17,436 nucleotides of DNA from Flavobacteriales bacterium (GCA_947472115.1 CANIZU010000017.1:1-17436), one strand, 5' to 3'; numbered from the stretch's first letter, positions 6,480-13,218 are shown. The notes: generated from the sequence alone by a model not told the origin. Numbers and translations: made by a program.

Positions 6480-7034
6480 TTATAATTTGTATCCTAAATT
6501 TATTAGAATCCCAGTATTGATATCACCATTGATATACGGTTGGGTATACAGCCTTACGCCCGCAAATAACTTATCTGTTATGTATGAGGATCTCTCTATG
6601 ATAAAATTAATGCCATAACTGTTTCTTGTTTCAAGCTGATATTCAGTATAAATCAACTTCCCATTCAGTGATGTCTGCGAAAAAATATAGGCATCGGAAA
6701 CAGAATATCTCGTCAATCCAGTCCCAATTCTAAAATCAGTCCTTTTGTTGTTTTTGAACGGCGAAAGGTAAATGTTTAGGTTTCCTTGAGTAAAAGAGGA
6801 GGTTTCAAAAACACCATAGTTGCTTCGGCCTAAATTGATCGATATTGAACTCGTTAAGTAGTTGTTCAGTTTGTAATTTAGTTCATTTTCATAAACCAGT
6901 GTTATCATGTCTCCTGTTCCCAATATGGAAACGCCACTTCCTATCCTAAAATCAAACTTACTTGTTTTTTCTTGCCCTTTGGTGGGAAGCGAAAAGAGTA
7001 TTAAAGTAATTATTAGCAACGTTTTTGTTCTCAT
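6480..7034 (-). CDS. Predicted outer-membrane beta-barrel protein, small
   Basis: 184 residues. MRTKTLLIITLILFSLPTKGQ is a signal peptide, cleaved after about KGQ. The mature part is a series of alternating polar and hydrophobic strands with Gly and aromatic residues (for example FDFRIGSGVSILG, LTSSISINLGRSNYG, TDFRIGTGLTRYS) and ends in LINLGYKL, a barrel-like last strand. A barrel of about eight strands is likely. No specific family is recognised and the function is unknown. Composition is AT-rich: positions 6841-6900 hold 17 G or C in 60, against 29 in 60 at 7561-7620 in the neighbouring barrel gene. The upstream region resembles that of the next barrel gene. Confidence 0.72.
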   Translation of the reverse strand: MRTKTLLIITLILFSLPTKGQEKTSKFDFRIGSGVSILGTGDMITLVYENELNYKLNNYLTSSISINLGRSNYGVFETSSFTQGNLNIYLSPFKNNKRTDFRIGTGLTRYSVSDAYIFSQTSLNGKLIYTEYQLETRNSYGINFIIERSSYITDKLFAGVRLYTQPYINGDINTGILINLGYKL

Positions 7035-7061
7035 CTATTTTTGTTTTATATGTTTTCATTT

Positions 7062-7119
7062 CGAATTTAACCTACAATCAAGAGATTTTATCTGTGTTGC
7101 GCCATCTTGTCGATGAATT
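7062..7119 (-). promoter_or_regulatory. Promoter region of the small barrel gene: upstream element plus TAnnTTCG box
   Basis: Reading on the minus strand, an element AATTCATCGACAAGATGG-CGCAA-CACA (7119 to 7093) is followed after 23 bases by GTTAaaTTCG (TAaaTTCG at 7069-7062), and then 27 bases to the ATG at 7034. The region 7925-7982 has the same parts in the same order at nearly the same spacings. The -7-like box differs from TAnnTTTG at one position. Whether the upstream element is an activator site or a remnant of duplication cannot be told. Confidence 0.42.
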
Positions 7120-7230
7120 AATGGTGCTTTAGGGATGTTTTACTTTCGCGTTTGGTTATCAAAATTTCGGATGTTTTTAAAACGAGCGTCAATGAAATTT
7201 TCACCCTCCAAGAGGATGATTGAATTCCCT

Positions 7231-7899
7231 TTAAAATCCTTGGGAAATCCCTATATTGAAATTCAATGAGCGATTGTAAAGGGTAATAGATTTGGTATCG
7301 CCCTGCATGTTGCCTTGTCCGTGGTTGTAGCGAAAACCAACCGAGACATTGGCATTGTTTCCGATGGGAGCCTCTACGCCTAGGCCACCGCAAAATCCAA
7401 AATCGAAAAGATCCCTAAATTGTGTGATGTCAACCATCATAAATGTAATGCCTTCACTGGTCGACTGTCGCTCGGTAGACGTTGCGCGTGTCAAGTATCC
7501 TCCGTAAGCACCGGCATCAATAAAAACTTTGGCGCTTTTGCCGAATTGAGCCCTAATCATCAAGGGGGCGGTAATGTAGTTATTAGCCACACTCACATTC
7601 ATGGATCCAACCGTAACTCCATTGACATCGGTGATGGGGAAGGCGCCACGGAAGCCCCCCTTGCGTTCATAGTTTAATTGCGTTCTCACTGATATCCATC
7701 GGTCTGCGTTGTATTGGGCAGAGAAGCCGGCGCAATATCCCACGGTGGGGGTAAATAGGAAATCGACGTTTTGGCTATGGATTGTTGTTACAGAAGGTCC
7801 CGCTTCAAATCCCATTTGCCATTTGCTGGTTTGGGCAGCTGTTGATAACGTAGCGAAGATTGCGATAAGGCCGAGGATGTATTTTTTGAAGGTTTTCAT
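7231..7899 (-). CDS. Porin-family outer-membrane beta-barrel protein (PorT-like)
   Basis: 222 residues. MKTFKKYILGLIAIFATLSTAAQ is a signal peptide. It is followed by SKWQMGFEAGPSVTTI, the typical first strand of the Bacteroidota 'outer membrane protein beta-barrel' family (OMP_b-brl_2, PorT-like). Further strands include VGYCAGFSAQYNADRWISVRT, LNYERKGG and KVFIDAGAYGGYL, and the chain ends LNFNIGISQGF with a terminal aromatic as in barrels that use the BAM signal. Located in the outer membrane; the role is unknown since this family is broad. Lies 196 bases upstream of the other barrel gene in the same direction, with a similar promoter layout, so co-regulation is plausible. A weak stem (CCAAGGAT paired with ATCCTCTTGG) follows the stop but has no T-tract. 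Confidence 0.85.
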   Translation of the reverse strand: MKTFKKYILGLIAIFATLSTAAQTSKWQMGFEAGPSVTTIHSQNVDFLFTPTVGYCAGFSAQYNADRWISVRTQLNYERKGGFRGAFPITDVNGVTVGSMNVSVANNYITAPLMIRAQFGKSAKVFIDAGAYGGYLTRATSTERQSTSEGITFMMVDITQFRDLFDFGFCGGLGVEAPIGNNANVSVGFRYNHGQGNMQGDTKSITLYNRSLNFNIGISQGF

Positions 7900-7924
7900 C
7901 TTGGGTTATTATTGGATAATACTG

Positions 7925-7982
7925 CGAAACTAACGGGTAAAAATTTGAAATCATGTGTATTGCGACCAGTTTTCGATGAATT
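7925..7982 (-). promoter_or_regulatory. Promoter region of the porin-family gene: upstream element plus TAnnTTCG box
   Basis: On the minus strand, AATTCATCGAAAAC-TGGTCGCAATACACA (7982 to 7954) precedes GTTAgtTTCG (TAgtTTCG at 7932-7925) by 21 bases, then 25 bases to the ATG at 7899. The parts and distances match those upstream of the small barrel gene (27 and 23 bases there). This is the second member of the pair described at 7062-7119. Confidence 0.42.
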
Positions 7983-8006
7983 GTTATCCGACTGGTTTCT
8001 TGTTGC

Positions 8007-8066
8007 TCAAACATCCCAAAGCTTGCAGCCCGATTGATTCAGGACGCGGGTTGACCAAGGTGTTTT
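8007..8066 (-). pseudogene. Vestigial 3' end of a menD-like gene (direct repeat of the menD terminus)
   Basis: Read on the minus strand, this gives K-TPWSTRVLNQSGCKLWDV and a TGA stop. The intact MenD ends N-TPWTSRFLGQSGCTLWEVF. Positions 8010-8063 align without gaps to 10542-10595: 44 of 54 bases are identical, 12 of 18 residues are identical, and several of the rest are conservative (Asp/Glu, Ser/Thr, Thr/Ser). Upstream in the same frame stop codons appear within a few codons, so no gene remains. A match of this length and in frame with a stop at the corresponding end is very unlikely by chance. It is in the same orientation as menD, 2.5 kb away, and marks the left edge of the accessory islet. 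Confidence 0.85.
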
Positions 8067-8156
8067 AGTTTGATTCTATTCGTGGCTTTTTGATTTTTAC
8101 CAAATGTAAAAGAATTCTGTAGCCGATTTCGTTATGGTTTTGGTTTACTTGATTTT

Positions 8157-8951
8157 ATGAAAAACTTACAACGTATTGCTATCGCTTTAATAATAACAGC
8201 TTATATTTCTTGTGACAGGAATGGGGGAAATAGAGAAGTCACTTGCTTGCCCAAAGGTCTTTCAGGAAATGTCTTGGCATTTTATCCTTTTTCGAAAGGT
8301 GCGCTAAATGATTTTTCGGGTAACAGTCATCACTTGATGAATTCTACTTCAGCACGTCCAACTTTCGATAGAAATGGAAACGATAGTTGTGCTTTTGAAT
8401 TTGATAATATGCCCCTCTCGACTGAATTTCTAACAACGTCGGCTACGAGTTTTTTAAACGGGTTGAAAGAATTTTCAATTTCTTTCTGGTATCAACCAAA
8501 AGATACTGCTAGGGGTGGTGGGCAATTTGAAAGTTTGATCTGTAGGGGGCTTGGACATGACTGCCCCGATCGCAACGGACAATGGTCCATAAGTCTTTCT
8601 GATTGTCGTAAAGCTGTTTTTGGCAGAACAAACTCTGTGTGGGATGATGACATCATGAAGACTGGTTGTGGGGAAGAAATCAAGGCTCGAACCAATACAT
8701 GGAGTCATTTGGTAGCAACTTACAATGAAACGGGCGTAACTATGAAAATTTATCGAAATGGGGTGTTGCAGGAGTCCTCAAGGGGAAATGCAGATTGTAG
8801 CTCTGGTAAGCCAAGTTGCACTGATATTGGTGATTTGTTTATTGGTAAAGATCTTACTGGTTCTATTGACGATGTAATTATTTTTAATAAAGCATTGTCT
8901 CGATCTGATGTAGATATTCTATTTAAGTTGACCACATGTTGTGAAAGGTGA
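8157..8951 (+). CDS. LamG/concanavalin-like domain lipoprotein, cysteine-rich
   Basis: 264 residues. A signal peptide with lipobox (AYISC, Cys19) predicts a membrane-anchored, probably surface-exposed lipoprotein. From about residue 38 the sequence has the laminin-G-like jelly-roll pattern: LAFYPFSKGALNDFSGNSHHL, FSISFWYQP, NTWSHLVATYNETGVTMKIYRNG and the closing SIDDVIIFNKALSRSDVDIL. These are the classical LamG_3 hallmarks. Such domains bind carbohydrate or protein ligands; the ligand here is unknown. Ten cysteines occur after the lipid-bearing one, in segments such as LICRG, GHDCPD, SDCRK, TGCGE and TTCCER, so several disulfides are probable. No promoter box was recognised in the 90 bases upstream. 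It is the first gene inside the islet that lies between the two menD ends. Confidence 0.87.
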   Translation: MKNLQRIAIALIITAYISCDRNGGNREVTCLPKGLSGNVLAFYPFSKGALNDFSGNSHHLMNSTSARPTFDRNGNDSCAFEFDNMPLSTEFLTTSATSFLNGLKEFSISFWYQPKDTARGGGQFESLICRGLGHDCPDRNGQWSISLSDCRKAVFGRTNSVWDDDIMKTGCGEEIKARTNTWSHLVATYNETGVTMKIYRNGVLQESSRGNADCSSGKPSCTDIGDLFIGKDLTGSIDDVIIFNKALSRSDVDILFKLTTCCER

Positions 8952-8972
8952 TGGATGCATTAAGATGCCCCT

Positions 8973-9452
8973 ATGCAAAGCCGTTTGATTCGATTATTTC
9001 AAAGCGATGTAGTGTTAAAAATATCGCTTGTGCTCACTGTGCTGAGCATGTTCTTGCCCTTTGTGTATATGGAAATTGGTCCGATGGGATATCGCTACTA
9101 CGGTCCAAATGTGCCTGATATTTACATTTTTGGCGGATACATTTTTGGAAAAGACACTTCGTTTTGGGGAATCAACTTTGCGTACAAAGTTCAATTGGGG
9201 TCGATTCTCTTGATTGCCTATAACCAATGGCGATACCTGAGCACTCAAAGAGTCAAATTCATGATTTTGAATGCATCCTTATTGCTGTTATTTCCGATTT
9301 GGCTTGAGGCCTATGTGGGTGGGGTTGTATGTAACAGCGATGGTGCCGATCTCACCGTCTATTGGTATTCGATGCCAGGAATATGGGTTTGGGGTGTTGT
9401 CTTTGCGGCGCACATTGTGATGCTATTTGCGGGTTTTCGGAAATCGGTTTGA
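8973..9452 (+). CDS. Uncharacterised membrane protein, about four transmembrane helices
   Basis: 159 residues. Hydrophobic segments lie at about residues 14-34 (KISLVLTVLSMFLPFVYME), 72-86 (VQLGSILLIAYNQW), 94-116 (FMILNASLLLLFPIWLEAY) and 134-156 (GIWVWGVVFAAHIVMLFAGF). Between the first two lies a Gly/Tyr-rich loop (YRYYGPNVPDIYIFGGYIFG). No family is recognised and no catalytic motif is seen. It begins 21 bases after the LamG lipoprotein stop in the same direction, so the two may be co-transcribed. The start is the first ATG of the frame; no strong ribosome-binding site or -7 box decides it. Confidence 0.7.
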   Translation: MQSRLIRLFQSDVVLKISLVLTVLSMFLPFVYMEIGPMGYRYYGPNVPDIYIFGGYIFGKDTSFWGINFAYKVQLGSILLIAYNQWRYLSTQRVKFMILNASLLLLFPIWLEAYVGGVVCNSDGADLTVYWYSMPGIWVWGVVFAAHIVMLFAGFRKSV

Positions 9453-9515
9453 GAGGCGGAATTGTTTGCACTTTATTGAGTTGTAATTTGCATTTGAATT
9501 TTGTAAATTCGAGTA

Positions 9516-9809
9516 ATGAAATCCTCAAAGTCTTCAATGGACTCATTAATAGCAGGCGGATTAATTGGAGCTGCTTTAGGGGCCTTTTTATCTAGTGATA
9601 AGGAAGAGGGTGCCGTAATTGGAGCTATTTTGGGCGCTGCTATAACCGCAACAACCAATGCGAGTATTGAAGCAAAGAAGACTCAATTACCTCAAATGAT
9701 TGAGGAGCATGGTGCACTTTACGAAATTGATGTAAATGGTGAGAAGCGATTGGTGAAAAACTTGAATAAAACCACAAGGTTTTTGCCTGATCAATTTCAA
9801 TTGATTTAA
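9516..9809 (+). CDS. Small glycine-zipper protein, partner of the zeta-like kinase
   Basis: 97 residues with no signal peptide. Two glycine zippers occur in tandem: Gly14-x3-Gly18-x3-Gly22 (SLIAGGLIGAALGAFL) and Gly32-x3-Gly36-x3-Gly40 (EEGAVIGAILGAAITAT), joined by a short acidic-basic turn SSDKEE. This predicts a tightly packed helical hairpin in a membrane. The C-terminal half is soluble in character and has GALYEIDVNGEKRLVKNLNK near the end. The gene ends one base before the kinase start, so the two are almost certainly translated together. I recall similar small glycine-zipper proteins upstream of zeta-family genes in other Bacteroidota, but cannot search for them here. It does not resemble the epsilon antitoxin. 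Function unknown. The nearest promoter-like box, GAATTTTG at 9496-9503, is weak. Confidence 0.78.
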   Translation: MKSSKSSMDSLIAGGLIGAALGAFLSSDKEEGAVIGAILGAAITATTNASIEAKKTQLPQMIEEHGALYEIDVNGEKRLVKNLNKTTRFLPDQFQLI

Positions 9810-9810
9810 T

Positions 9811-10539
9811 ATGTCTACCAAGAGAATGAGGGTTTTCGCTGGTCCAAATGGTTCAGGTAAAACAACCATTTTTAAGGAGATTTTGAGGAATAGCAAAGTC
9901 AATTTGGGTGTTTATGTAAATGCGGATGAAATTGAATTGCAGTTGAAAGAATTTAACGCTGTTGATTTTAAACAATTTCAAATTTTGGTATCAGATGAGC
10001 AGTTAAAGGCTTTTTTTAGGCAAAGCACTTTTTCGCCAGTAAAAAGATCGGAACCAGACTTGTTCAATAAATTAAGTGTTCAAAACAATGTCCTAGCAAT
10101 ATCAACTGTAGTTGATTCATATTTAGCAGCTGATTTGGCAGAATTTGTTAGGCAACGTTTGGTTGCTCAAGAAATATCGTTTACCTACGAAACGGTGTTG
10201 AGCTTTCCAGATAAAATTAGATTTCTCGAAGAGACAAGAAAAAGTGGCTACAAAGTGTATTTGTATTTTATCGCAACAGAAGATCCAGATATAAATATAA
10301 ATCGCGTCAATGTTAGAGTAGCTCAGAATGGTCATTTTGTTGCACCTGAAGTGATAAGGAGCAGGTATTACAGAAGCCTGAACAATCTAAAGAATGCGGT
10401 AAAACAAACTAATCGGGCATACATTTTTGACAACACAGGGACTTCGGCGAATTTGGTGGCGGAAATTACTGATGGCATTAATGTTTTTATAAATTCAGCC
10501 ATCGAAATACCAAGCTGGGTTGTTGAGTCACTGGTCTAG
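9811..10539 (+). CDS. Zeta-toxin-family P-loop kinase
   Basis: 242 residues. Walker A is GPNGSGKTT (residues 11-19, Lys17), followed by NADEI (Asp39), YETVLS (Glu127), GYKVYLYFIATEDP, the arginine-rich NRVNVRVAQNGHFV (Arg165, Arg169), RSRYYRSLNNL (Arg185) and a closing AYIFDNTG. This order is that of the zeta/PezT toxin and COG4185 kinase family. Classical members phosphorylate UDP-N-acetylglucosamine, but many family members have no proven substrate. Between NADEI and YETVLS there are about 85 residues, a long helical insert compared with short members; I recall this longer form from Bacteroidota relatives. All the expected catalytic residues appear present. The stop codon overlaps that of menD, so the gene abuts the menD end exactly. 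The region is AT-rich: 17 G or C in 60 at 9961-10020, against 32 in 60 at 11281-11340 within menD. Confidence 0.88.
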   Translation: MSTKRMRVFAGPNGSGKTTIFKEILRNSKVNLGVYVNADEIELQLKEFNAVDFKQFQILVSDEQLKAFFRQSTFSPVKRSEPDLFNKLSVQNNVLAISTVVDSYLAADLAEFVRQRLVAQEISFTYETVLSFPDKIRFLEETRKSGYKVYLYFIATEDPDININRVNVRVAQNGHFVAPEVIRSRYYRSLNNLKNAVKQTNRAYIFDNTGTSANLVAEITDGINVFINSAIEIPSWVVESLV

Positions 10540-12296
10540 AAAACCTCCCAAAGCGTGCAGCCCGATTGGCCCAAGAAGCGGGATGTCCAAGGGGTGTTGG
10601 CGTCGTCATCGTGGTGGGCGTAACGGATTTGATACAAATCACAGAAGTGTTTGAAATCGTACTGATGGGGTGTTTCAATCAATGGCATGAGGTTTTCTAC
10701 CGCAGTCGGTCCGCCAATCCAGTTGAATATCTGTCCGCCACGGTTGTTCAATACCACCACACTGAAATTCTTCGGCAGCTCGGGTGTCCACAAGGCATGC
10801 GCATCGTAAAGTGCGGAAACATCGCCCAGTAAAGCCACGCAATGTATGGTTGGATTTGCCATCGCATAGCCCACGGCCGTGCTCAAGGAGCCGTCGATCC
10901 CCGAAGTGCCTCGGTTGGCAAACAATGATGCTTGGGAACTGCCCGACCAGGAGGCGTATCGCACCGACATAGAATTGCCCAATTGGATCACAAATCGATC
11001 GTCGCAAGTAGACAGTATGTTTTTGACCACGGCAAACTCGCGCTGATACAACTCAGTCATGCGGTTTGGAAGTGCATCGCCCACAGTGGATAGGGACTCG
11101 TCGACCCAGTTCTGCCAGTGGTTGAGGTAGCTTGAAAGAGGTTTTTTATTGGATTGTTGAATCGTGTTTGGATCAGTTGATGTCGTTCCTTGCTCGATTA
11201 GAAGCTCCGCATCTTGCAAGGCCTGGTCTAGGGCGAATAGGGCATCCACTTCGTGGTGAAGGCAATGCTCGGGGTTGGTTTGAAAGGGGTCGCCCATGGG
11301 TGCTTGCAAGGGCGAAATGTGGATGTGTTTTTGGGGTTTGTTCGCTTTGAGCCACTGTTTGAGCGGCTTCGAAACCACGCCCATGCCCAGGGTGATGAGA
11401 ACGTCTGGACGGAAATCGCTGTGATTGGGGGTGTGATTGAGCATCGCGAGGTCCCATTGTTGAAGTCCAAACGGGTGCTGTTGCGATACGATATCGGTGA
11501 GGATGGGCAAGCGATTTTGGAGTGATTCCAGGGCCAGCGAGAGTTCGGGCTGGGGGTGATGCATGCCCACCACAATGAGGATGCGGGGTTGTTGGACGTT
11601 GGTATGGCTCATCCATTGCTCGGCCAGGGTTTGATCAACCGGCGGGGGCGTAGGGTGGTGGATGAGAAAGGGTTTTGTGGGCGCGATGTGTTGAAAAGGT
11701 TTGTCTACATCGGCATAGATGGGGTCGCGCAAAGGTACGTTGATGTGCACGGGTCCTGGCACGGGGTATAGGGTTAGGGCGATGGCTGCCTGCACCGTGG
11801 TTTGGAGCGATAAAAGGGCGGAGGGTAGGTCTTGGGTGGGCGCTATGACGGGCAGGTTGAAATTGCCTTGTGTGTGGGGTTGGAAGAGGTTGTTTTGGTG
11901 GATGGTTTGTCCGTCCCACTGATCGATGAGTTCTGGGGGGCGGTCTGCGGTGAGTATGAGCAGTGGGATGCGTTGATAGTAGGCTTCACACACGGCTGGG
12001 TATAGGTTGGCGGCGGCTGTACCGGAGGTACAGATGACCCCTACGGGGTAACGCGGGCCCTGGGCTGCGCCCAGGGCCGCGAACGCCGCCACCCGCTCAT
12101 CGGGAAAACTGTGCAAATCAAACCCACCGTGTTTCACCATCGAAGCCACCAACGGTGCGTTGCGGGATCCCGGACTCACCATCCACCGCGTAACACCCGC
12201 ATCCGCCAACAAACACGCCAGAAAATCCAACTGAATCTTGCTGCTGGCTTGCTCGATGTCCGGGATGTGAAAGTCTGCCTCGTTCATGGTAGTCAT
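10536..12296 (-). CDS. menD: 2-succinyl-5-enolpyruvyl-6-hydroxy-3-cyclohexene-1-carboxylate synthase (MenD)
   Basis: 586 residues, at the upper end of the normal length. MenD uses thiamine diphosphate to join 2-oxoglutarate and isochorismate, the first committed step of classical menaquinone synthesis. Seen in order: RWMVSPGSRNAPL, the PDERVAAFAALG segment with the conserved Glu67 that activates the cofactor, ICTSGTAAANLYPAV, LLILTADRPPEL, and in the C-terminal domain GTSGIDGSLSTAVGYA and the metal/ThDP-binding stretch from LLGDVSALYD to VVLNNRGGQIF. A second ATG at 12287 (MNEADF) could equally be the start. No promoter was recognised in the 137 bases upstream. No other men genes are in the window. 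Its last codons have a diverged direct copy at 8007-8066, and its stop overlaps the stop of the zeta-like kinase. Confidence 0.96.
   Translation of the reverse strand: MTTMNEADFHIPDIEQASSKIQLDFLACLLADAGVTRWMVSPGSRNAPLVASMVKHGGFDLHSFPDERVAAFAALGAAQGPRYPVGVICTSGTAAANLYPAVCEAYYQRIPLLILTADRPPELIDQWDGQTIHQNNLFQPHTQGNFNLPVIAPTQDLPSALLSLQTTVQAAIALTLYPVPGPVHINVPLRDPIYADVDKPFQHIAPTKPFLIHHPTPPPVDQTLAEQWMSHTNVQQPRILIVVGMHHPQPELSLALESLQNRLPILTDIVSQQHPFGLQQWDLAMLNHTPNHSDFRPDVLITLGMGVVSKPLKQWLKANKPQKHIHISPLQAPMGDPFQTNPEHCLHHEVDALFALDQALQDAELLIEQGTTSTDPNTIQQSNKKPLSSYLNHWQNWVDESLSTVGDALPNRMTELYQREFAVVKNILSTCDDRFVIQLGNSMSVRYASWSGSSQASLFANRGTSGIDGSLSTAVGYAMANPTIHCVALLGDVSALYDAHALWTPELPKNFSVVVLNNRGGQIFNWIGGPTAVENLMPLIETPHQYDFKHFCDLYQIRYAHHDDDANTPWTSRFLGQSGCTLWEVF
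10542..10595 (-). repeat. menD 3' end, intact copy of the direct repeat bracketing the islet
   Basis: These are the codons for TPWTSRFLGQSGCTLWEV of intact MenD. The partner is 8010-8063, in the same orientation and 44 of 54 bases identical. The pair flanks the LamG, membrane-protein and glycine-zipper/zeta genes like the two ends of an integrated element, although no recombinase gene is present. Confidence 0.8.
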
Positions 12297-12433
12297 GTCA
12301 ATGGAACAATTTGGGAGTGATTGTGACGTGGTTTTAAATGGTGAAAGATTCTTTTGTATTGGGCAAGGGTATTTGTTTATGTTCTAAATAAATTTCTGTC
12401 AAATTGTTAGATTCGGTGCAATTGGATTGATAG

Positions 12434-13072
12434 TTATTGAAAAAATGGATTGTTCGCCTTTTCGTAACCCACAGTGGTACTGGGTCCATGGCCGCTGTGC
12501 AATACGAAATGCTCCGGCAAACTGAAAATCTGCGCCTCGATGTTCTGCAACAAATGTTCATGGTTGCCACCTGGCAAATCGGTTCGACCAATGCTGCCCC
12601 TAAAAACGGTATCGCCTACGATGGCTTGCGACCCAACCTCGTCCACAAAAATCACATGCCCAGGCGCATGTCCCGGCACAAATCGGACCTGCAACTGAGA
12701 TTCACCCACAGTGATGGTATCCCCATGAGCCAAATCCATGGTAGGCAACGGCGATGGCGAATATTTTAGGTTCCACAGGGCTGCCATAGTTTCGGATCGA
12801 TCGATCATTACCACGTCGGACGGATGCAAATAATAAGGCAAGTCATAGATTTGCTTCACCCACCAGTTGCCAAAAATATGGTCGATGTGGGCGTGTGTCC
12901 CCAACAAATGCGTGGGTTTGAGGTTGTTCGATTCGATGAAGTCTTGCAGTTGCTTGTGCTCTGAAGAATCGTACATGCCGGCGTCCACAATGGCGCAATC
13001 CAGGGTGTGTTCGCACCAAATCAAATACGTGTTTTCTTGGAGGGGGTTGAAGCAAAACGACTGCAATTTCAT
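12434..13072 (-). CDS. MBL-fold metallo-hydrolase, glyoxalase-II-like
   Basis: 212 residues. The zinc motif THAHIDH gives His60, His62, Asp64 and His65. Downstream ligands follow in the usual order: the His in VPGHAPGH, the Asp in AIVGDTVF, and the His in LHSGHGPST. The N-terminus (FNPLQENTYLIW, then CAIVDAGMY) is that of the short YcbL/GloB2-like hydrolases, which lack the C-terminal helical domain of true glyoxalase II. Members act on thioesters such as S-lactoylglutathione or other small substrates. Since the window suggests bacillithiol rather than glutathione, a bacillithiol thioester is possible but unproven. Cytoplasmic. The start is fixed by a perfect -7 box four bases before the ATG. 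Transcribed alone. Confidence 0.92.
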   Translation of the reverse strand: MKLQSFCFNPLQENTYLIWCEHTLDCAIVDAGMYDSSEHKQLQDFIESNNLKPTHLLGTHAHIDHIFGNWWVKQIYDLPYYLHPSDVVMIDRSETMAALWNLKYSPSPLPTMDLAHGDTITVGESQLQVRFVPGHAPGHVIFVDEVGSQAIVGDTVFRGSIGRTDLPGGNHEHLLQNIEAQIFSLPEHFVLHSGHGPSTTVGYEKANNPFFQ

Positions 13073-13076
13073 ACTG

Positions 13077-13084
13077 CAAAGGTA
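13077..13084 (-). promoter_or_regulatory. -7 promoter box of the MBL-fold hydrolase
   Basis: Minus-strand TAccTTTG, a perfect match, ends four bases before the ATG at 13072. The predicted transcript is leaderless or has a one-base leader. A TTGAC sequence lies 14 bases upstream of the box, but no exact -33 TTTG was found. Confidence 0.62.
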
Positions 13085-13186
13085 GGGTTGTTTCCGTTGT
13101 CAATGAATGATTTCTGGGTATTCGATTCCTGTATATGCCATTCGAATTTACGACTCTCTTCGATAAATACTTCGGTGCCGGGGCAT

Positions 13187-13218
13187 AAAAAAGGCGGACC
13201 GCAGGTCCGCCTTTTTTT
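13187..13218 (-). terminator. Intrinsic terminator downstream of lpd
   Basis: A perfect eight-base-pair stem: GGCGGACC (13193-13200) and GGTCCGCC (13204-13211) with a three-base loop, preceded by six A and followed by seven T on the plus strand. On the minus strand it gives a GC-rich hairpin followed by TTTTTT about 60 bases past the lpd stop. It would work in both directions, but only lpd reads into it. Confidence 0.88.

Noticed and set aside
7207..7242. Possible terminator after the porin-family gene (CCAAGGAT paired with ATCCTCTTGG)
   Set aside because: The stem has a two-base bulge, a long loop and no T-tract on the minus strand.
8067..8122. Extension of the menD remnant further upstream in the same frame
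   Set aside because: A few codons (for example those for Phe and His) match in register, but the similarity is close to chance and two stop codons interrupt it, so the remnant is claimed only for 8007-8066.
9516..10539. Canonical epsilon-zeta or PezAT toxin-antitoxin pair
   Set aside because: The upstream protein has no epsilon or PezA features (no helix-turn-helix, no three-helix soluble bundle); it is a glycine-zipper membrane-type protein. Only the kinase belongs to the zeta family.
11132..11922. Several long open frames on the plus strand opposite menD
   Set aside because: They are opposite-strand shadows of the GC-rich menD gene; their translations lack recognisable domains and signal sequences.
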